Shown here: positions 17,554 to 25,576 of the stretch, piece after piece
Layout of the letters: each line of letters starts with the position of its first letter
Numbering within the stretch: the stretch's first letter is position 1
Assembly: GCF_021390245.1 (NCBI RefSeq)
Contig: NZ_JAJUXH010000005.1
Location: 310,001 to 374,000 of the forward strand
Direction of reading: 5' to 3'
Origin: Dyadobacter sp. CY323
GTDB taxonomy: Bacteria; Bacteroidota; Bacteroidia; Cytophagales; Spirosomataceae
Length of the DNA stretch: 64,000 nucleotides
The notes under the pieces: generated by a model
Seen by the model: the letters and a program-made list of their open reading frames with translations, nothing else
Database searches by the model: none
Told to the model about the DNA's origin: nothing
Made by a program: the position numbers and the translations under genes

Positions 17554-17616
17554 TAATGAGATGATAAAAGACAAGCACAATTCAGGATTTATCGGTCATT
17601 CATATACAAGAATGAG

Positions 17617-18252
17617 CTAAGAGCAAAACGTACTATCGGGAAATGGAAAATTTTGCAAATATTTTATAACAACAAACATAACAAGAGCGAAGTCGAACCC
17701 CTCGTTACTCAAATGCTCCCTGATTTCTCTCAGGGCAGTAGTCAAAACATTTTTGACGGTACTTACGGAGAGGTTAAGTTCAACTGCTATTTCGGCCGGT
17801 TTCATGCCTTCATCACGGCTCAGCCGGAAAATACGTTTCCGCTGATTCGGCATCCGGTCTATGGCCTGGAGAATGAGTGCGTTAACCTCCTGAAAGTAAA
17901 CCAGATCAACCGGGGTATTCACTCTGGCAGTGCTATCCTCGGTCTCCTCGCTCAGCTTGCTAAATTGGCTCCTGTCCAGCTGGCTTTTTCTCAGGAAGGT
18001 CAAACATTCCCGTGACGCAACTCTATATATCCACCCGTTGATATTTTCTAATTCCGGAAGTTTATCTCTGTTAAGCCAAATCCTTACAAATGTTTCCTGA
18101 AGGACTTCCTCTGCGTCTGCCGCGGATTTTGTAAACTTTAAAACGAAGGGATATAGGCGGCCGTAGTAAAAGTCAAAAAAAATCTCGTAGGCCTTTTCAT
18201 CACCTTCGGAGATTCGAAGTAAGAGTTCACTAGAGTCTGGTAATGTTTTCAA
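17617..18252 (-). CDS. ECF-type RNA polymerase sigma-70 factor
   Basis: 211 residues. Region 2 is visible (DEKAYEIFFDFYYGRLYPF, DAEEVLQETFVRIWLNRD, INGWIYRVASRECLTFLR). Region 4 has MPNQRKRIFRLSRDEGMKPA and EIAVELNLSVSTVKN. The start codon is TTG at 18252; a TAA two codons upstream in frame excludes a longer form. The C-terminal tail is hydrophobic (FALVMFVVIKYLQNF), as is common in Bacteroidota ECF factors. It leads the locus sigma-FecR-SusC-SusD-enzymes. Upstream lies a decayed IS21 remnant, so its native upstream region may be shortened. Confidence 0.9.
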   Translation of the reverse strand: MKTLPDSSELLLRISEGDEKAYEIFFDFYYGRLYPFVLKFTKSAADAEEVLQETFVRIWLNRDKLPELENINGWIYRVASRECLTFLRKSQLDRSQFSKLSEETEDSTARVNTPVDLVYFQEVNALILQAIDRMPNQRKRIFRLSRDEGMKPAEIAVELNLSVSTVKNVLTTALREIREHLSNEGFDFALVMFVVIKYLQNFPFPDSTFCS

Positions 18253-18384
18253 GGTTTAAGAAATATTTATTTTATTAAGATTCAGAAGTCTGCAAACTAC
18301 TTGAACCATAATCAAGTTCGCCTTGCCGGAATGATCGGGTGGGTCTTAAAAATCACGCACATATTGCATATTAATGATGCAAAA

Positions 18385-19015
18385 CGGGGGGGCCTTACAC
18401 CCCTTTGAAGTAGCGCAGACAATTATCAAGTGCCGCCAACAATGCGGGCGTTAGGCAATGCTTCCACATAGGTATAATTGCTAAATGGCAAGACGCATAC
18501 TAGGACTGGGCAACTGATCTGTTCACCGCTGGCCTTGTCAAGATAGTGCAGCAGCTTACCTGCAAAATCATTCATCATTACGTCCGCAGCCTGATAACTG
18601 ATATGAAACTGGCTTGCATGACCTTGCCAGATTCATTGAGGTGATGGCAAAACTGTGAGTACCGGTAACCATCCGGATATTGAGCTATGTATTCTTCCTA
18701 AAGTAGCTGACGCGTTACACCGGTATCTCTAAGCTCGGAAAGGAAATAAGCCAGCCGCTCACGAAAATCCGCTTTACGTTCAACCTCATTTTGAATAGAG
18801 GTGGAATCTGCATAGATCATCGATGATAATATACCATCATCCAGGGCAAGCAGTTGCTTAAAGGAGTAAGGGCCTGCTAGCAGTCGGTCTTTGTAAAACT
18901 TAATTGTATTGCGGGAAATGTGGAGTTGCCTGGAAATGTTCCGCTCTGATACATTCCGGTCCAGTAGTTGTATGATCAATCGCAGTGCCTGCATCGAAGT
19001 AACTTTGTTGGCCAT
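18385..19015 (-). pseudogene. istA: IS21-family transposase IstA, truncated, with in-frame stop and indels
   Basis: The reading starts at ATG 19015 with MANKVTSMQALRLIIQLLD and a helix-turn-helix (VSERNISRQLHISRNTIKFY). After TGVTRQLL a TAG replaces the expected TGG (Trp), and the reading continues EEYIAQYPDGYRYSQFCHHL. A single missing base near SFHISYQAADVMM moves the frame. It then goes on as DFAGKLLHYLDKASGEQISC and ends near NCLRYFKGV, about a third into the usual length. The catalytic core is therefore lost. No GC-rich insert like those in the IS3 copies is seen here. Confidence 0.8.
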
Positions 19016-19074
19016 CCTTTGCTTTTGTTTTTTTACAAAAGATGGTTGGTTTAGTACTTCAATACCAATCTGGG

Positions 19075-19219
19075 GTGGCTCTCTTGCCGGAATCTTACAA
19101 AACATCCAAGTGGCTCAGATTGCCGGAATCGTTGCCAAACATACGTTTTATGACTGGCTCTATTTCCCGGAATCACTGGCTCAAGTTGCCGGAACACTGG
19201 CTCTCTTTGCTCCGGAATA
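19075..19219 (+). repeat. Five copies of the IS21 terminal motif
   Basis: The pattern TGGCTC, 5-8 variable bases, then CCGGAA recurs five times: near 19075, 19110, 19154, 19177 and 19198. Multiple transposase-binding repeats at the ends are known for IS21-type elements. The spacing is irregular (about 20-45 bases). Confidence 0.65.
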
Positions 19220-19244
19220 TCAAGTTTGCGCCCAAGATTTAATT

Positions 19245-20408
19245 ATGGTCAGTAAGACGAGCTTCTCCCGTGAGGAATTCAATGACCAGGCTCCCATTAT
19301 CTTGAACATACTAAACCAGCGCCTCGCCAAATTACCGCAAGAGTCTGATGTTGTCTCCATCGCACAGGCGCATGGGCTGCACCGCTGGCAGCGTGGCTAC
19401 TCGCTCCCTGAGCTGCTTGTAGAACTTGAGCATCTCTTTCGAGTAGTTGTTGGGCTCATCAGTAACTATCATCAAAACGTACACAAACTTTCAGCCGATG
19501 TAATACTGGAAGTACATGCACATGTTTTGGACATTTCACAGGAAGCAGGCCGCGGAAGTGTCCTTTACTTTGATGAGCTTAGGCAAACGAATGCTGCTGA
19601 GCAGGCTAGCATAACCATGCAGGCACTTCGTCAACTTGAACAACTGAGCAAAAGCAGAAGCAAGCATCTGCGTGAAAGCACGCACGATCTCAGATCAAGT
19701 TTTGGGGTATTGATGGGTACCTCACAGATGCTAAAGATGCCGGATACCGAGCAAGAGCGCATTACCCTGTTTGAAATGCTTAATAGAAATCTAGGCTTAG
19801 TGAGGGATATGCTGTTACAGTTGAGTGATTTCTCACGCATTGAAGCCGGACAAGAAACTTTGGAGATCAAGAAATTTGACGCAGCAGACCTGCTTAATCA
19901 GTTGATTGGAAGTGCCCAGCCGCTTGCCGGGAGCCGTAATCTGATCTTGCAAGGGGAAGGGCCAAGCGAGCTAAAAGTAACCAGCGACCCAGTTAAAACC
20001 CAAAGGATCGCTCAAAATTTGATGTTAAATGCCCTTAAATACACTATAAAGGGAGGCATCTATATTTCTTGGGCGCAAGAGAATGAGACAAGATGGATAC
20101 TCAGCATCCAAGACTCGGGCCCCGGCTTTTCCGCAGACAGCCCAGCCGGTCTGCTGGCTGAACAGTTAAAACCTTTGGGCGAGCCTAGCAGCAGCCATCA
20201 AACTGGTGGAAAAGTTGAATATCCTTTAGACCATGCGCCCTCAACCGAGGCTATTAAACAGCATCCGATTGAAATGAAAGAAAGTGAGGGGCTCGGTTTG
20301 TTTATTGTAAAGAAATTATGCGAGCTTATGAAAGCTAGTATGGATATCGAAAGTGAACCTGGCCGTGGCACACTCGTTCGGATTAGGTTTCTTACTGATC
20401 AGCGGTAA
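19245..20408 (+). CDS. Sensor histidine kinase, 5'-truncated by IS21 (RsbRD-like front)
   Basis: About 388 residues from the ATG at 19245. The front part (SKTSFSREEFNDQAPIILNI, GLHRWQRGYSLPELLVELEH) resembles the RsbRD-type N-terminal sensor domain, but its first stretch is lost. The kinase follows: H-box HLRESTHDLRSSFGVLMG, N-box QRIAQNLMLNALKYT, G1 DSGPGF and G2 GLGLFIVKKL. The same frame is open back to 18909 through the IS21 terminus, so a longer protein with IS-derived residues could also be made. No membrane segment is seen, which suggests a cytoplasmic sensor. No adjacent full response regulator exists; stand-alone receivers lie at 22-26 kb. Confidence 0.8.
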   Translation: MVSKTSFSREEFNDQAPIILNILNQRLAKLPQESDVVSIAQAHGLHRWQRGYSLPELLVELEHLFRVVVGLISNYHQNVHKLSADVILEVHAHVLDISQEAGRGSVLYFDELRQTNAAEQASITMQALRQLEQLSKSRSKHLRESTHDLRSSFGVLMGTSQMLKMPDTEQERITLFEMLNRNLGLVRDMLLQLSDFSRIEAGQETLEIKKFDAADLLNQLIGSAQPLAGSRNLILQGEGPSELKVTSDPVKTQRIAQNLMLNALKYTIKGGIYISWAQENETRWILSIQDSGPGFSADSPAGLLAEQLKPLGEPSSSHQTGGKVEYPLDHAPSTEAIKQHPIEMKESEGLGLFIVKKLCELMKASMDIESEPGRGTLVRIRFLTDQR

Positions 20409-20491
20409 GCATCTACAATTACTTGTAGCTTTTTTTTCTTATGAGCTGATGGTTATCAATTAGTTAATATTTTTACCTCATCCATATGTTT

Positions 20492-21040
20492 TTAGTGCGC
20501 CTTAATACGATCCTGGCTTTTAAAGAAGCTTGGGGTCAATCCTGTGATCCGTTTAAATTGGGTTGACAAATGGGCCACACTGCTGTAATTTAGCAAGTAA
20601 GAAATGTCAGTTAGACTTAGTTCGTCGGAAATCAAGAGCTTTTTTACCCGTTCAATTTTACTGGCAATAATAAAGTTCTCGATTGTGACGCCGGTAACCT
20701 CAGAGAAAGTGTGGGCGAGGCTTGAATAGTTCTGGCCAAATTTTTCACTCAGGTACTTTGAATTATTTAGTTTTAGCCTTTCACCGGACCGCGTTACCAT
20801 GACGCGGATTGCTATTTTAATATTTTCAATAAGCTGTGCCCTTTTATTGTCCATCAATTCCAATCCCGACCTTTTTAAGGCGGCGTTCAGCCGTTCTAGT
20901 TGTTCGGCGGGCAGTTCTTCGTCAACTTCGACTTCTCCAAGGGAAATATGCCCATGCCGCATGCCTAACGTATCTAACTCTGCCTCTACCACAATCTGGC
21001 ACCGCCGACTTACCATATTCCTAATGTGAAGTATCCCCAT
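20492..21040 (-). CDS. AraC-family transcriptional regulator
   Basis: 182 residues. The C-terminal 100 residues form an AraC-type double helix-turn-helix (KYLSEKFGQNYSSLAHTFSE, SLTDISYLLNYSSVAHLSTQ, FKRITGLTPSFFKS). The front 80 residues are short and lack a cupin sensor domain. It starts MGILHIRNMVSRRCQIVVEA, a start style seen in small Bacteroidota AraC proteins. It is convergent with the histidine kinase (ends 20408), leaving about 80 bases. The target genes are unknown. Confidence 0.88.
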   Translation of the reverse strand: MGILHIRNMVSRRCQIVVEAELDTLGMRHGHISLGEVEVDEELPAEQLERLNAALKRSGLELMDNKRAQLIENIKIAIRVMVTRSGERLKLNNSKYLSEKFGQNYSSLAHTFSEVTGVTIENFIIASKIERVKKLLISDELSLTDISYLLNYSSVAHLSTQFKRITGLTPSFFKSQDRIKAH

Positions 21041-21189
21041 TTATTTATAAGATTTTAAACTTGGTTTTCTGTATGGACTATTATTGAATACTGGTGTTGT
21101 CTTAGTCATTATGACTGATGAAGGAAGGATTTTAAAAATCTTATAAACGGAGCGTATTTACGATCCAGATTTTACCCCGATGAATTGGC

Positions 21190-21447
21190 TTAACTAGATG
21201 CCGGACGATAGGCAGCTACCGGCGGCGTGGTTTCTAAGTAAGATATGACTTGAACCTCGGTAAAAGTAGGGTTGAACAATTTAAAATCTCCTACAAAATC
21301 ATCTTCAACTAGTTGACAATTTGTATAGAAACAAAATGATTTGATCTTAGTAATTCCATTCTCGTTTGCTGACATTTCAATTGTAAAGTGGCCCATGGTA
21401 GTTGTTACTGTGTTTAGTTGGTGAAAGAACATTATTGGTAAGTGCAT
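21190..21447 (-). CDS. Small hypothetical protein
   Basis: Up to 85 residues; a shorter form could start at the Met of MGHFTIEMSANENG. The sequence (IKSFCFYTNCQLVEDDFVGD, FNPTFTEVQVISYLE) is polar with no membrane segment. I do not recognise a family. It is upstream of the AraC gene on the same strand, about 150 bases away. Codon use looks plausible but support is weak. Confidence 0.4.
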   Translation of the reverse strand: MHLPIMFFHQLNTVTTTMGHFTIEMSANENGITKIKSFCFYTNCQLVEDDFVGDFKLFNPTFTEVQVISYLETTPPVAAYRPASS

Positions 21448-21584
21448 ATATTATATTAACAAAATCCACAAAAAAAACGTGCTTAAAGATTGTGAATCAG
21501 ACCGTTGAGGTAGCACCTATTTCAGCGTCGCGACACTCATGTGGAATGGTTTTTTTGTGGACACACGAAATTTTTCTAAACGGC

Positions 21585-21707
21585 ATGGAGGATGCTTTTC
21601 AAAATATGATCAACCGTCACAGAACGGAAAGGAACGAGATTGTCAAGGAACGGGAATCAGAACGGGCAAGATTACTGGCGCGGCAAAAAGAAGAAGGGTT
21701 ATGTTGA
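21585..21707 (+). CDS. Small coiled-coil protein, front half (split gene)
   Basis: 40 codons starting MEDAFQNMINRHRTERNEIV. They match the front of the intact 86-residue protein at 22626-22886 (MTNEYQEMLARHRVEREEF) in pattern: a Met, a short polar start, then an H-R-x-E-R helix rich in Glu and Arg. The frame stops at TGA 21705-21707. The second half continues in another frame from an ATG at 21701 that overlaps this end. It is either a frameshifted pseudogene or two coupled small proteins. Confidence 0.45.
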   Translation: MEDAFQNMINRHRTERNEIVKERESERARLLARQKEEGLC

Positions 21708-21907
21708 GTAATGATCGAGATGCAGTAACGATGGCTAAATTCCTATTAGAGAATTCAGAAGAGATAATTCAGATGGGAAACACGTACATGAGACGATGGA
21801 TGGATACTATTGAAAGGCAGAAATACGAGATGGAACAATTTAAAGAGAATATGAAAGCGATCAAGCCAACTGATCATGGTGCACCATTGCTTTTGAATTT
21901 CTGGTAG
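21701..21907 (+). CDS. Small helical protein, rear half (split gene)
   Basis: 68 residues from an ATG that overlaps the stop of the preceding reading frame (ATGTTGA). The sequence (AVTMAKFLLENSEEIIQMGN, YMRRWMDTIERQKYEMEQF) matches the pattern of the rear of the protein at 22626-22886 (VLISNASELFHFTKVYLEIW). A single base change near 21695 would join both halves to one protein of about 105 residues. The overlap could allow coupled translation. Confidence 0.45.
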   Translation: MLSNDRDAVTMAKFLLENSEEIIQMGNTYMRRWMDTIERQKYEMEQFKENMKAIKPTDHGAPLLLNFW

Positions 21908-22089
21908 GGTTACAAAGCCAACACATCAGCCTGGCTTGTCTTACCGTAGAAAATGGCTGTAAACATTGGTTATCGAGTTTTAACCGGCTTTAAGCAGTTG
22001 TAGATTGTCAATTCGTGAGGCAAGGCGAATTCTTGGAAATGCGCTGGATAGTATCGTACACGTTACGGAAATAGACATCAACAGTTTAC

Positions 22090-22515
22090 TTATGCGAAAT
22101 TATTCGGCGCGGCGCACCGCCTCCAATATTCCAAAATGACACTGATCGTTTTCCTCAGTTCGTCGAAAGCGCCCTGTTTGACGAAGAACCCCTGAGCGGA
22201 CACACTATACGCGTCAATTACCATTTGCTGATTCACGGCTGTTGAGAAAAACAGGTACGGGATGCATCTAATTTGAAGCTCGGCATCGGTGTGAAGTTTT
22301 TTCCTTAGCTCGAACCCGTCCAGTCTAGGCATATTAATATCTGACAAAATCAGGAATGGCACTGAGGTAGAATCTTGCAGGTACGCCAATGCGGCTTCTC
22401 CATCTTCAAAATAGAGCCGCTTGTTGACGCACTCCAAGGAGTTAAATACGTCTTCAAGTAAATATCTGTCGTCTTCATCATCTTCTACAATGACGATGTC
22501 GCCGTTCTTATTCAT
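22090..22515 (-). CDS. Stand-alone response-regulator receiver (CheY-like)
   Basis: 141 residues, a single receiver domain without an output domain. The acidic pocket is VEDDEDD, the phosphorylated Asp is in ILSDINMPRLDGFEL, the conserved Ser/Thr is in LFFSTAV, and the Lys is in GFFVKQGAF. The end is a helix (LRKTISVILEYWRRC). A near copy lies at 24348-24770 in the opposite orientation. Such proteins relay phosphate from histidine kinases, here perhaps the kinase at 19245-20408 (inference from distance only). Confidence 0.9.
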   Translation of the reverse strand: MNKNGDIVIVEDDEDDRYLLEDVFNSLECVNKRLYFEDGEAALAYLQDSTSVPFLILSDINMPRLDGFELRKKLHTDAELQIRCIPYLFFSTAVNQQMVIDAYSVSAQGFFVKQGAFDELRKTISVILEYWRRCAAPNNFA

Positions 22516-22625
22516 GTTTAGGAAGGGGTCAGATGGTATTCGTGCAATATACCGATGTTTACTCAGAATCCGGGTGGAGTGATACCGGCTGGAATAATTT
22601 TCGCAGGGATGCCCAAAAATAGGCT

Positions 22626-22886
22626 ATGACCAACGAATATCAGGAAATGCTTGCCCGTCATCGGGTCGAACGTGAAGAGTTTCTAGCCCAGCGCCAGGTG
22701 GAGCGACTAGCTTTGAAATTGAGGCAAGAAAACAATTTGGTCATAGCTGAACGGGAGAATCGCATTGCGAAATCCCAAGTCCTAATTAGTAATGCATCAG
22801 AGTTATTTCATTTCACCAAGGTCTATCTCGAAATATGGAAAAAGTTGCAAAAGCGGCAATTGAAGGAACTAAATGATTTAAACTAG
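22626..22886 (+). CDS. Small coiled-coil protein of unknown function
   Basis: 86 residues, very rich in Glu, Arg and Gln, with a long helix (ARHRVEREEFLAQRQVERLA, RENRIAKSQVL) and a second helix (LFHFTKVYLEIWKKLQKRQL). No membrane segment or known domain was found. It is divergent from the receiver gene at 22090-22515, with 110 bases between the starts. It is the intact relative of the split gene at 21585-21907. Its repeated location next to receiver genes suggests a link with signalling (inference). Confidence 0.6.
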   Translation: MTNEYQEMLARHRVEREEFLAQRQVERLALKLRQENNLVIAERENRIAKSQVLISNASELFHFTKVYLEIWKKLQKRQLKELNDLN

Positions 22887-23074
22887 ACATTGTCCACCGA
22901 AACGACTATTGCTTTTCCTTATGTGATGCTCAGTTTACGATTGCGTTTACTTCCGAAAGGTGTCTTTGCTATTCCATTACTACTCAAAGAAATTTACTGA
23001 TGTCATCAAGTGAATGTAGTCGTTTCCAGATAATTGAGATTTGTAGCGGCACCTGCCCATTTATCGGTTATATC

Positions 23075-23296
23075 TTACGCGCCCAGACTTTTTCTTGTCA
23101 GCAACCAATCTTTCAGTTCCATTAGTCTTAGCCGGCATGAATCATGCGGCTTGGAATTTGGATTAGCATCCAAAATTTCAAACTCTCGGTCAACAAATGT
23201 TCTCGCGTCCCCTATGGTGCTAAAACTATTGATCATAATAGGCCCTGTTGGCAGTTCCCTGCCTTCATACCACTCTTTAAGCTCTTCGACCGTCAT
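23075..23296 (-). CDS. Small DUF6965-like protein
   Basis: 73 residues from the ATG at 23296 (MTVEELKEWYEGRELPTGPI). The pattern is L-x-E-W at the front, a middle MINSFSTIGDARTFVDREFE, and an ending helix CRLRLMELKDWLL. It resembles short Bacteroidota proteins annotated DUF6965, with a conserved 'N-x-x-x-x-I-x-D-x-x-x-F-V' pattern. The function is unknown. An earlier start at 23341 would add a hydrophobic stretch that does not look like a signal. It stands alone between small signalling genes. Confidence 0.55.
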   Translation of the reverse strand: MTVEELKEWYEGRELPTGPIMINSFSTIGDARTFVDREFEILDANPNSKPHDSCRLRLMELKDWLLTRKSLGA

Positions 23297-23440
23297 TTTA
23301 AGTTGAGTTACGTAGCAAGCTACGAAGGTAACGAGTCCCAAAAATTTATTGCGTGGCGATAGCTACGGGATGTTCTCGAAGATTTTTCGGTGTCACGTAT
23401 TGACACGCAGGTTTTTAATTGATACTATGATGTCAAATTT

Positions 23441-23659
23441 ATGATATCATCAACATCAATAAGCTCAAAAATCACTACTCACCCAACAGAGGATTATCTC
23501 CTTTCAACCGCTTTCCCGCATCTGACTTCGGTGAAGCCAGAAATCCGCTGCCATCTGGGCCAATTCTACATGTGTGCTCAAAACTGCTCTACGTGTGTGG
23601 TGACATTCAAGTTTACAGATCAGTGGGAAGTCGATACATGCGTGAAATGGATAAACTGA
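23441..23659 (+). CDS. Hypothetical protein, first gene of a three-gene set
   Basis: Up to 72 residues. The rear has four Cys (FYMCAQNCSTCVVTFKF, VDTCVKWIN) that could bind a metal. I do not recognise it. It ends one base before the start codon of the next gene (23661), so the three genes 23441-24172 are probably one transcript. The start is uncertain. Confidence 0.45.
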   Translation: MISSTSISSKITTHPTEDYLLSTAFPHLTSVKPEIRCHLGQFYMCAQNCSTCVVTFKFTDQWEVDTCVKWIN

Positions 23660-23660
23660 T

Positions 23661-23909
23661 ATGGCACACTGGGGAAGCGATTACGTTGGCGGTGATCTCC
23701 AAGTAAAGAATGTTGTGTTCTTTGAGAGGGGTACCCTTGTGGAATGCCTGATCTGTCCCACTTATATTGCCCGCCAGGAAAACCCGTATGCTACGGGGAC
23801 GACGATCATGCAGGTCAAGATCGGGCTAGAATACCGGCGTCAGTTTAAACTGGAAGAGGTAAGGAAGAGTATTTTAATGACAATCGAAAATATCTTTGAA
23901 TTTGGATGA
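23661..23909 (+). CDS. Hypothetical protein, second gene of a three-gene set
   Basis: 82 residues. It begins MAHWGSDYVGGDLQVKNVVF and has ERGTLVECLICPTYIARQEN, followed by a basic helical end (KLEEVRKSILMTIENIFEFG). No known domain was recognised. The stop overlaps the start of the next gene (ATGA at 23906-23909), a sign of coupled translation. Confidence 0.5.
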   Translation: MAHWGSDYVGGDLQVKNVVFFERGTLVECLICPTYIARQENPYATGTTIMQVKIGLEYRRQFKLEEVRKSILMTIENIFEFG

Positions 23910-24172
23910 TTCCATGTGATAAAGACTTAGCGCGACGATACGTTCGCCATACAGTGCCCGATACCAATGAAGCACCCTTTTGCGTGCCAGAGGGCTTGTA
24001 TCAGATAACGGAAGTCAAGAGCTATCTGCGCGGGCAAAGGCTTGAATGCAGGACTTATAAGCCAAGCGAAACCCGTCCTGAATATACGCTGACCTTCTAC
24101 CAGGGACTTCACCACCGAACAAACATTGAAAGTTTGAAGGTGATCACTGACCCTGAGAACTTTGGGAAATAG
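23906..24172 (+). CDS. Hypothetical protein, third gene of a three-gene set
   Basis: 88 residues. The middle is beta-rich (GLYQITEVKSYLRGQRLECR, PEYTLTFYQGLHHRTNIESL). No signal or membrane segment. Overlap with the upstream gene by four bases points to coupled translation. The family is not recognised. Confidence 0.5.
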   Translation: MIPCDKDLARRYVRHTVPDTNEAPFCVPEGLYQITEVKSYLRGQRLECRTYKPSETRPEYTLTFYQGLHHRTNIESLKVITDPENFGK

Positions 24173-24347
24173 GGTGCAAAAAGACTTCTTAAAAGCGGAA
24201 GCTCCAACCATGCCATTTATCTACAGTGATTTGGTTGCGTTCGAGCCCAACCCCGGCGCCAGAACTTCTTTCCAGAATTAAAGGTTGTTATATCTACGTT
24301 GGCACTTTTATAAATGGCCGACTTAACCCCAGGTTGAACTCGGTTAC

Positions 24348-24770
24348 ATGAATAAGAGTGGAGAAATAGTCATTATTGAAGATGATGAAGACGACAGATA
24401 TTTACTTGAAGACGTATTTAACTCCTTAGAATGTACCAACAATCGGCTCTATTTTGAAGATGGAGAAGCTGCATTGGAATACCTGCAACACTCTTCCTCG
24501 GTACCATTCCTGATTTTATCAGATGTCAATATGCCTAGACTGAACGGGTTCGAGTTAAGGCACAAACTTCACACCGATGCTGAACTTCAAATAAAATGTA
24601 TTCCCTATCTTTTCTTTTCTACGGCTATAAGCCAGGAAGCGGTTATAGCAGCATATAGTATGTCAGCCCAGGGATTCTTTGTTAAACAAGGAGTGTTTGA
24701 GGATTTGAGAACAACCATTCAGGTCATACTGGAATATTGGAAGCGGTGTGCAGCCCCTAATAACTTTTGA
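24348..24770 (+). CDS. Stand-alone response-regulator receiver, near copy of 22090-22515
   Basis: 140 residues. Key residues match a working receiver: EDDEDD near the front, Asp in ILSDVNMPRLNGFEL, Ser/Thr in LFFSTAI, Lys in GFFVKQGVF. Most residues agree with the inverted copy at 22090-22515, including the unusual ending LEYWKRCAAPNNF. The 1.8-kb separation and opposite orientation suggest a local inverted duplication. It is followed by a more divergent receiver at 24937. Confidence 0.9.
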   Translation: MNKSGEIVIIEDDEDDRYLLEDVFNSLECTNNRLYFEDGEAALEYLQHSSSVPFLILSDVNMPRLNGFELRHKLHTDAELQIKCIPYLFFSTAISQEAVIAAYSMSAQGFFVKQGVFEDLRTTIQVILEYWKRCAAPNNF

Positions 24771-24936
24771 TTTCAACAATATCTGACCCATCCAAACTAA
24801 GAAAAAAAAACATTTTTAGCCCTCAAGGAATACATTCAGCTGACCTTTAAAAATAAAGGTAACTATATACGAGTTGGGACCAGGCGAAAATTGATTGGCT
24901 CGGTTTTGGTAAAGGCATAGCCTAACCCCGTATATT

Positions 24937-25344
24937 ATGAACAACAATGGAGCTATCTTAGTAATTGAAGATAACGAAGACGATAGGTTTATAATGGAAG
25001 AGGTGCTAATCGACCTAAACTATCCAAATAACAGAGTCTACTTCAGCGGAGGAAAGGAAGCAATGGATTATTTACAAAACTCTGAGTCTAACCCATTCAT
25101 TGTGTTTTCTGATATAAGCTTAATAAAGCTTAGCGACTTGGAAGTGAAAAGAGAGTTGCGAGCTGATAGAGTATTTTTATCAAGACGTATCCCTTTCATA
25201 CTGTTATCCGATACCTCAAACACAAATATTGCCTACGACAGGTCACCGCAAGGCTCTTTTATTAAAACTTGCTCAATCTCCGAGTTTACAAAAACGATCA
25301 ATACTGTCATTGAATATTGGCAACGCTGCTCACCTCAGAACTAA
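24937..25344 (+). CDS. Divergent stand-alone receiver-domain protein
   Basis: 135 residues related to the receivers next to it (LVIEDNEDDRFIMEEVL, FSDISLIKLSDLEV, ILLSDTSN, GSFIKTCSISEF, VIEYWQRCSPQN). The phospho-acceptor Asp and the Lys are kept, but the loop after the Asp has lost the usual M-P-x-x-x-G pattern. It may respond to phosphate differently or be drifting. It is followed by a clear terminator at 25370-25390. Confidence 0.8.
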   Translation: MNNNGAILVIEDNEDDRFIMEEVLIDLNYPNNRVYFSGGKEAMDYLQNSESNPFIVFSDISLIKLSDLEVKRELRADRVFLSRRIPFILLSDTSNTNIAYDRSPQGSFIKTCSISEFTKTINTVIEYWQRCSPQN

Positions 25345-25369
25345 TTAGATATTTACGGAGAGAAATTAG

Positions 25370-25390
25370 AGAGGCTTCGGCCTCTTTTTT
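25370..25390 (+). terminator. Intrinsic terminator after receiver gene
   Basis: AGAGGC, loop TTCG, GCCTCT, then a T run (25386-25390). It lies 25 bases after the stop of the receiver gene at 24937-25344. Confidence 0.85.
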
Positions 25391-25576
25391 GTGGGAAAAT
25401 TGTTAAGGAGAAATAAAATTGACGGGCAAGCTCCATGAGTTCTCCATTGATGATCCTGGCGAGCTAAAAAATATTGAGAACTACAAATCGCGGTACAGGC
25501 ATACGTGGCGGCAAACCTGGAATAATTTTTGGAATAATTTTTTTTGCGAAATTCTTTGCAAAATAATAAACGCTTA

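Larger units (their letters stand above)
18385..19220 (-). mobile_element. Decayed IS21-family element, one end with repeated termini
   Basis: The IstA remnant (18385-19015) and a set of repeated terminal motifs (19075-19219) define the right-hand part of an IS21-type element. The istB gene and the other end are missing. The left break is near 18385, where the IstA-like reading stops after YFKGV. The right end lies against a histidine kinase gene that lacks its front. Confidence 0.75.

Noticed and set aside
18317..18340. TTCGCCTTGCCGGAAT as a sixth IS21 terminal repeat marking the other end
   Set aside because: The orientation is the same as the right-end repeats, whereas the other end should be inverted; only part of the motif matches.
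21690..21705. Programmed frameshift proven for the split coiled-coil gene
   Set aside because: A slippery-looking A/G run exists, but there is no stimulatory structure visible and the relative at 22626 is a plain single frame, so simple decay is as likely.
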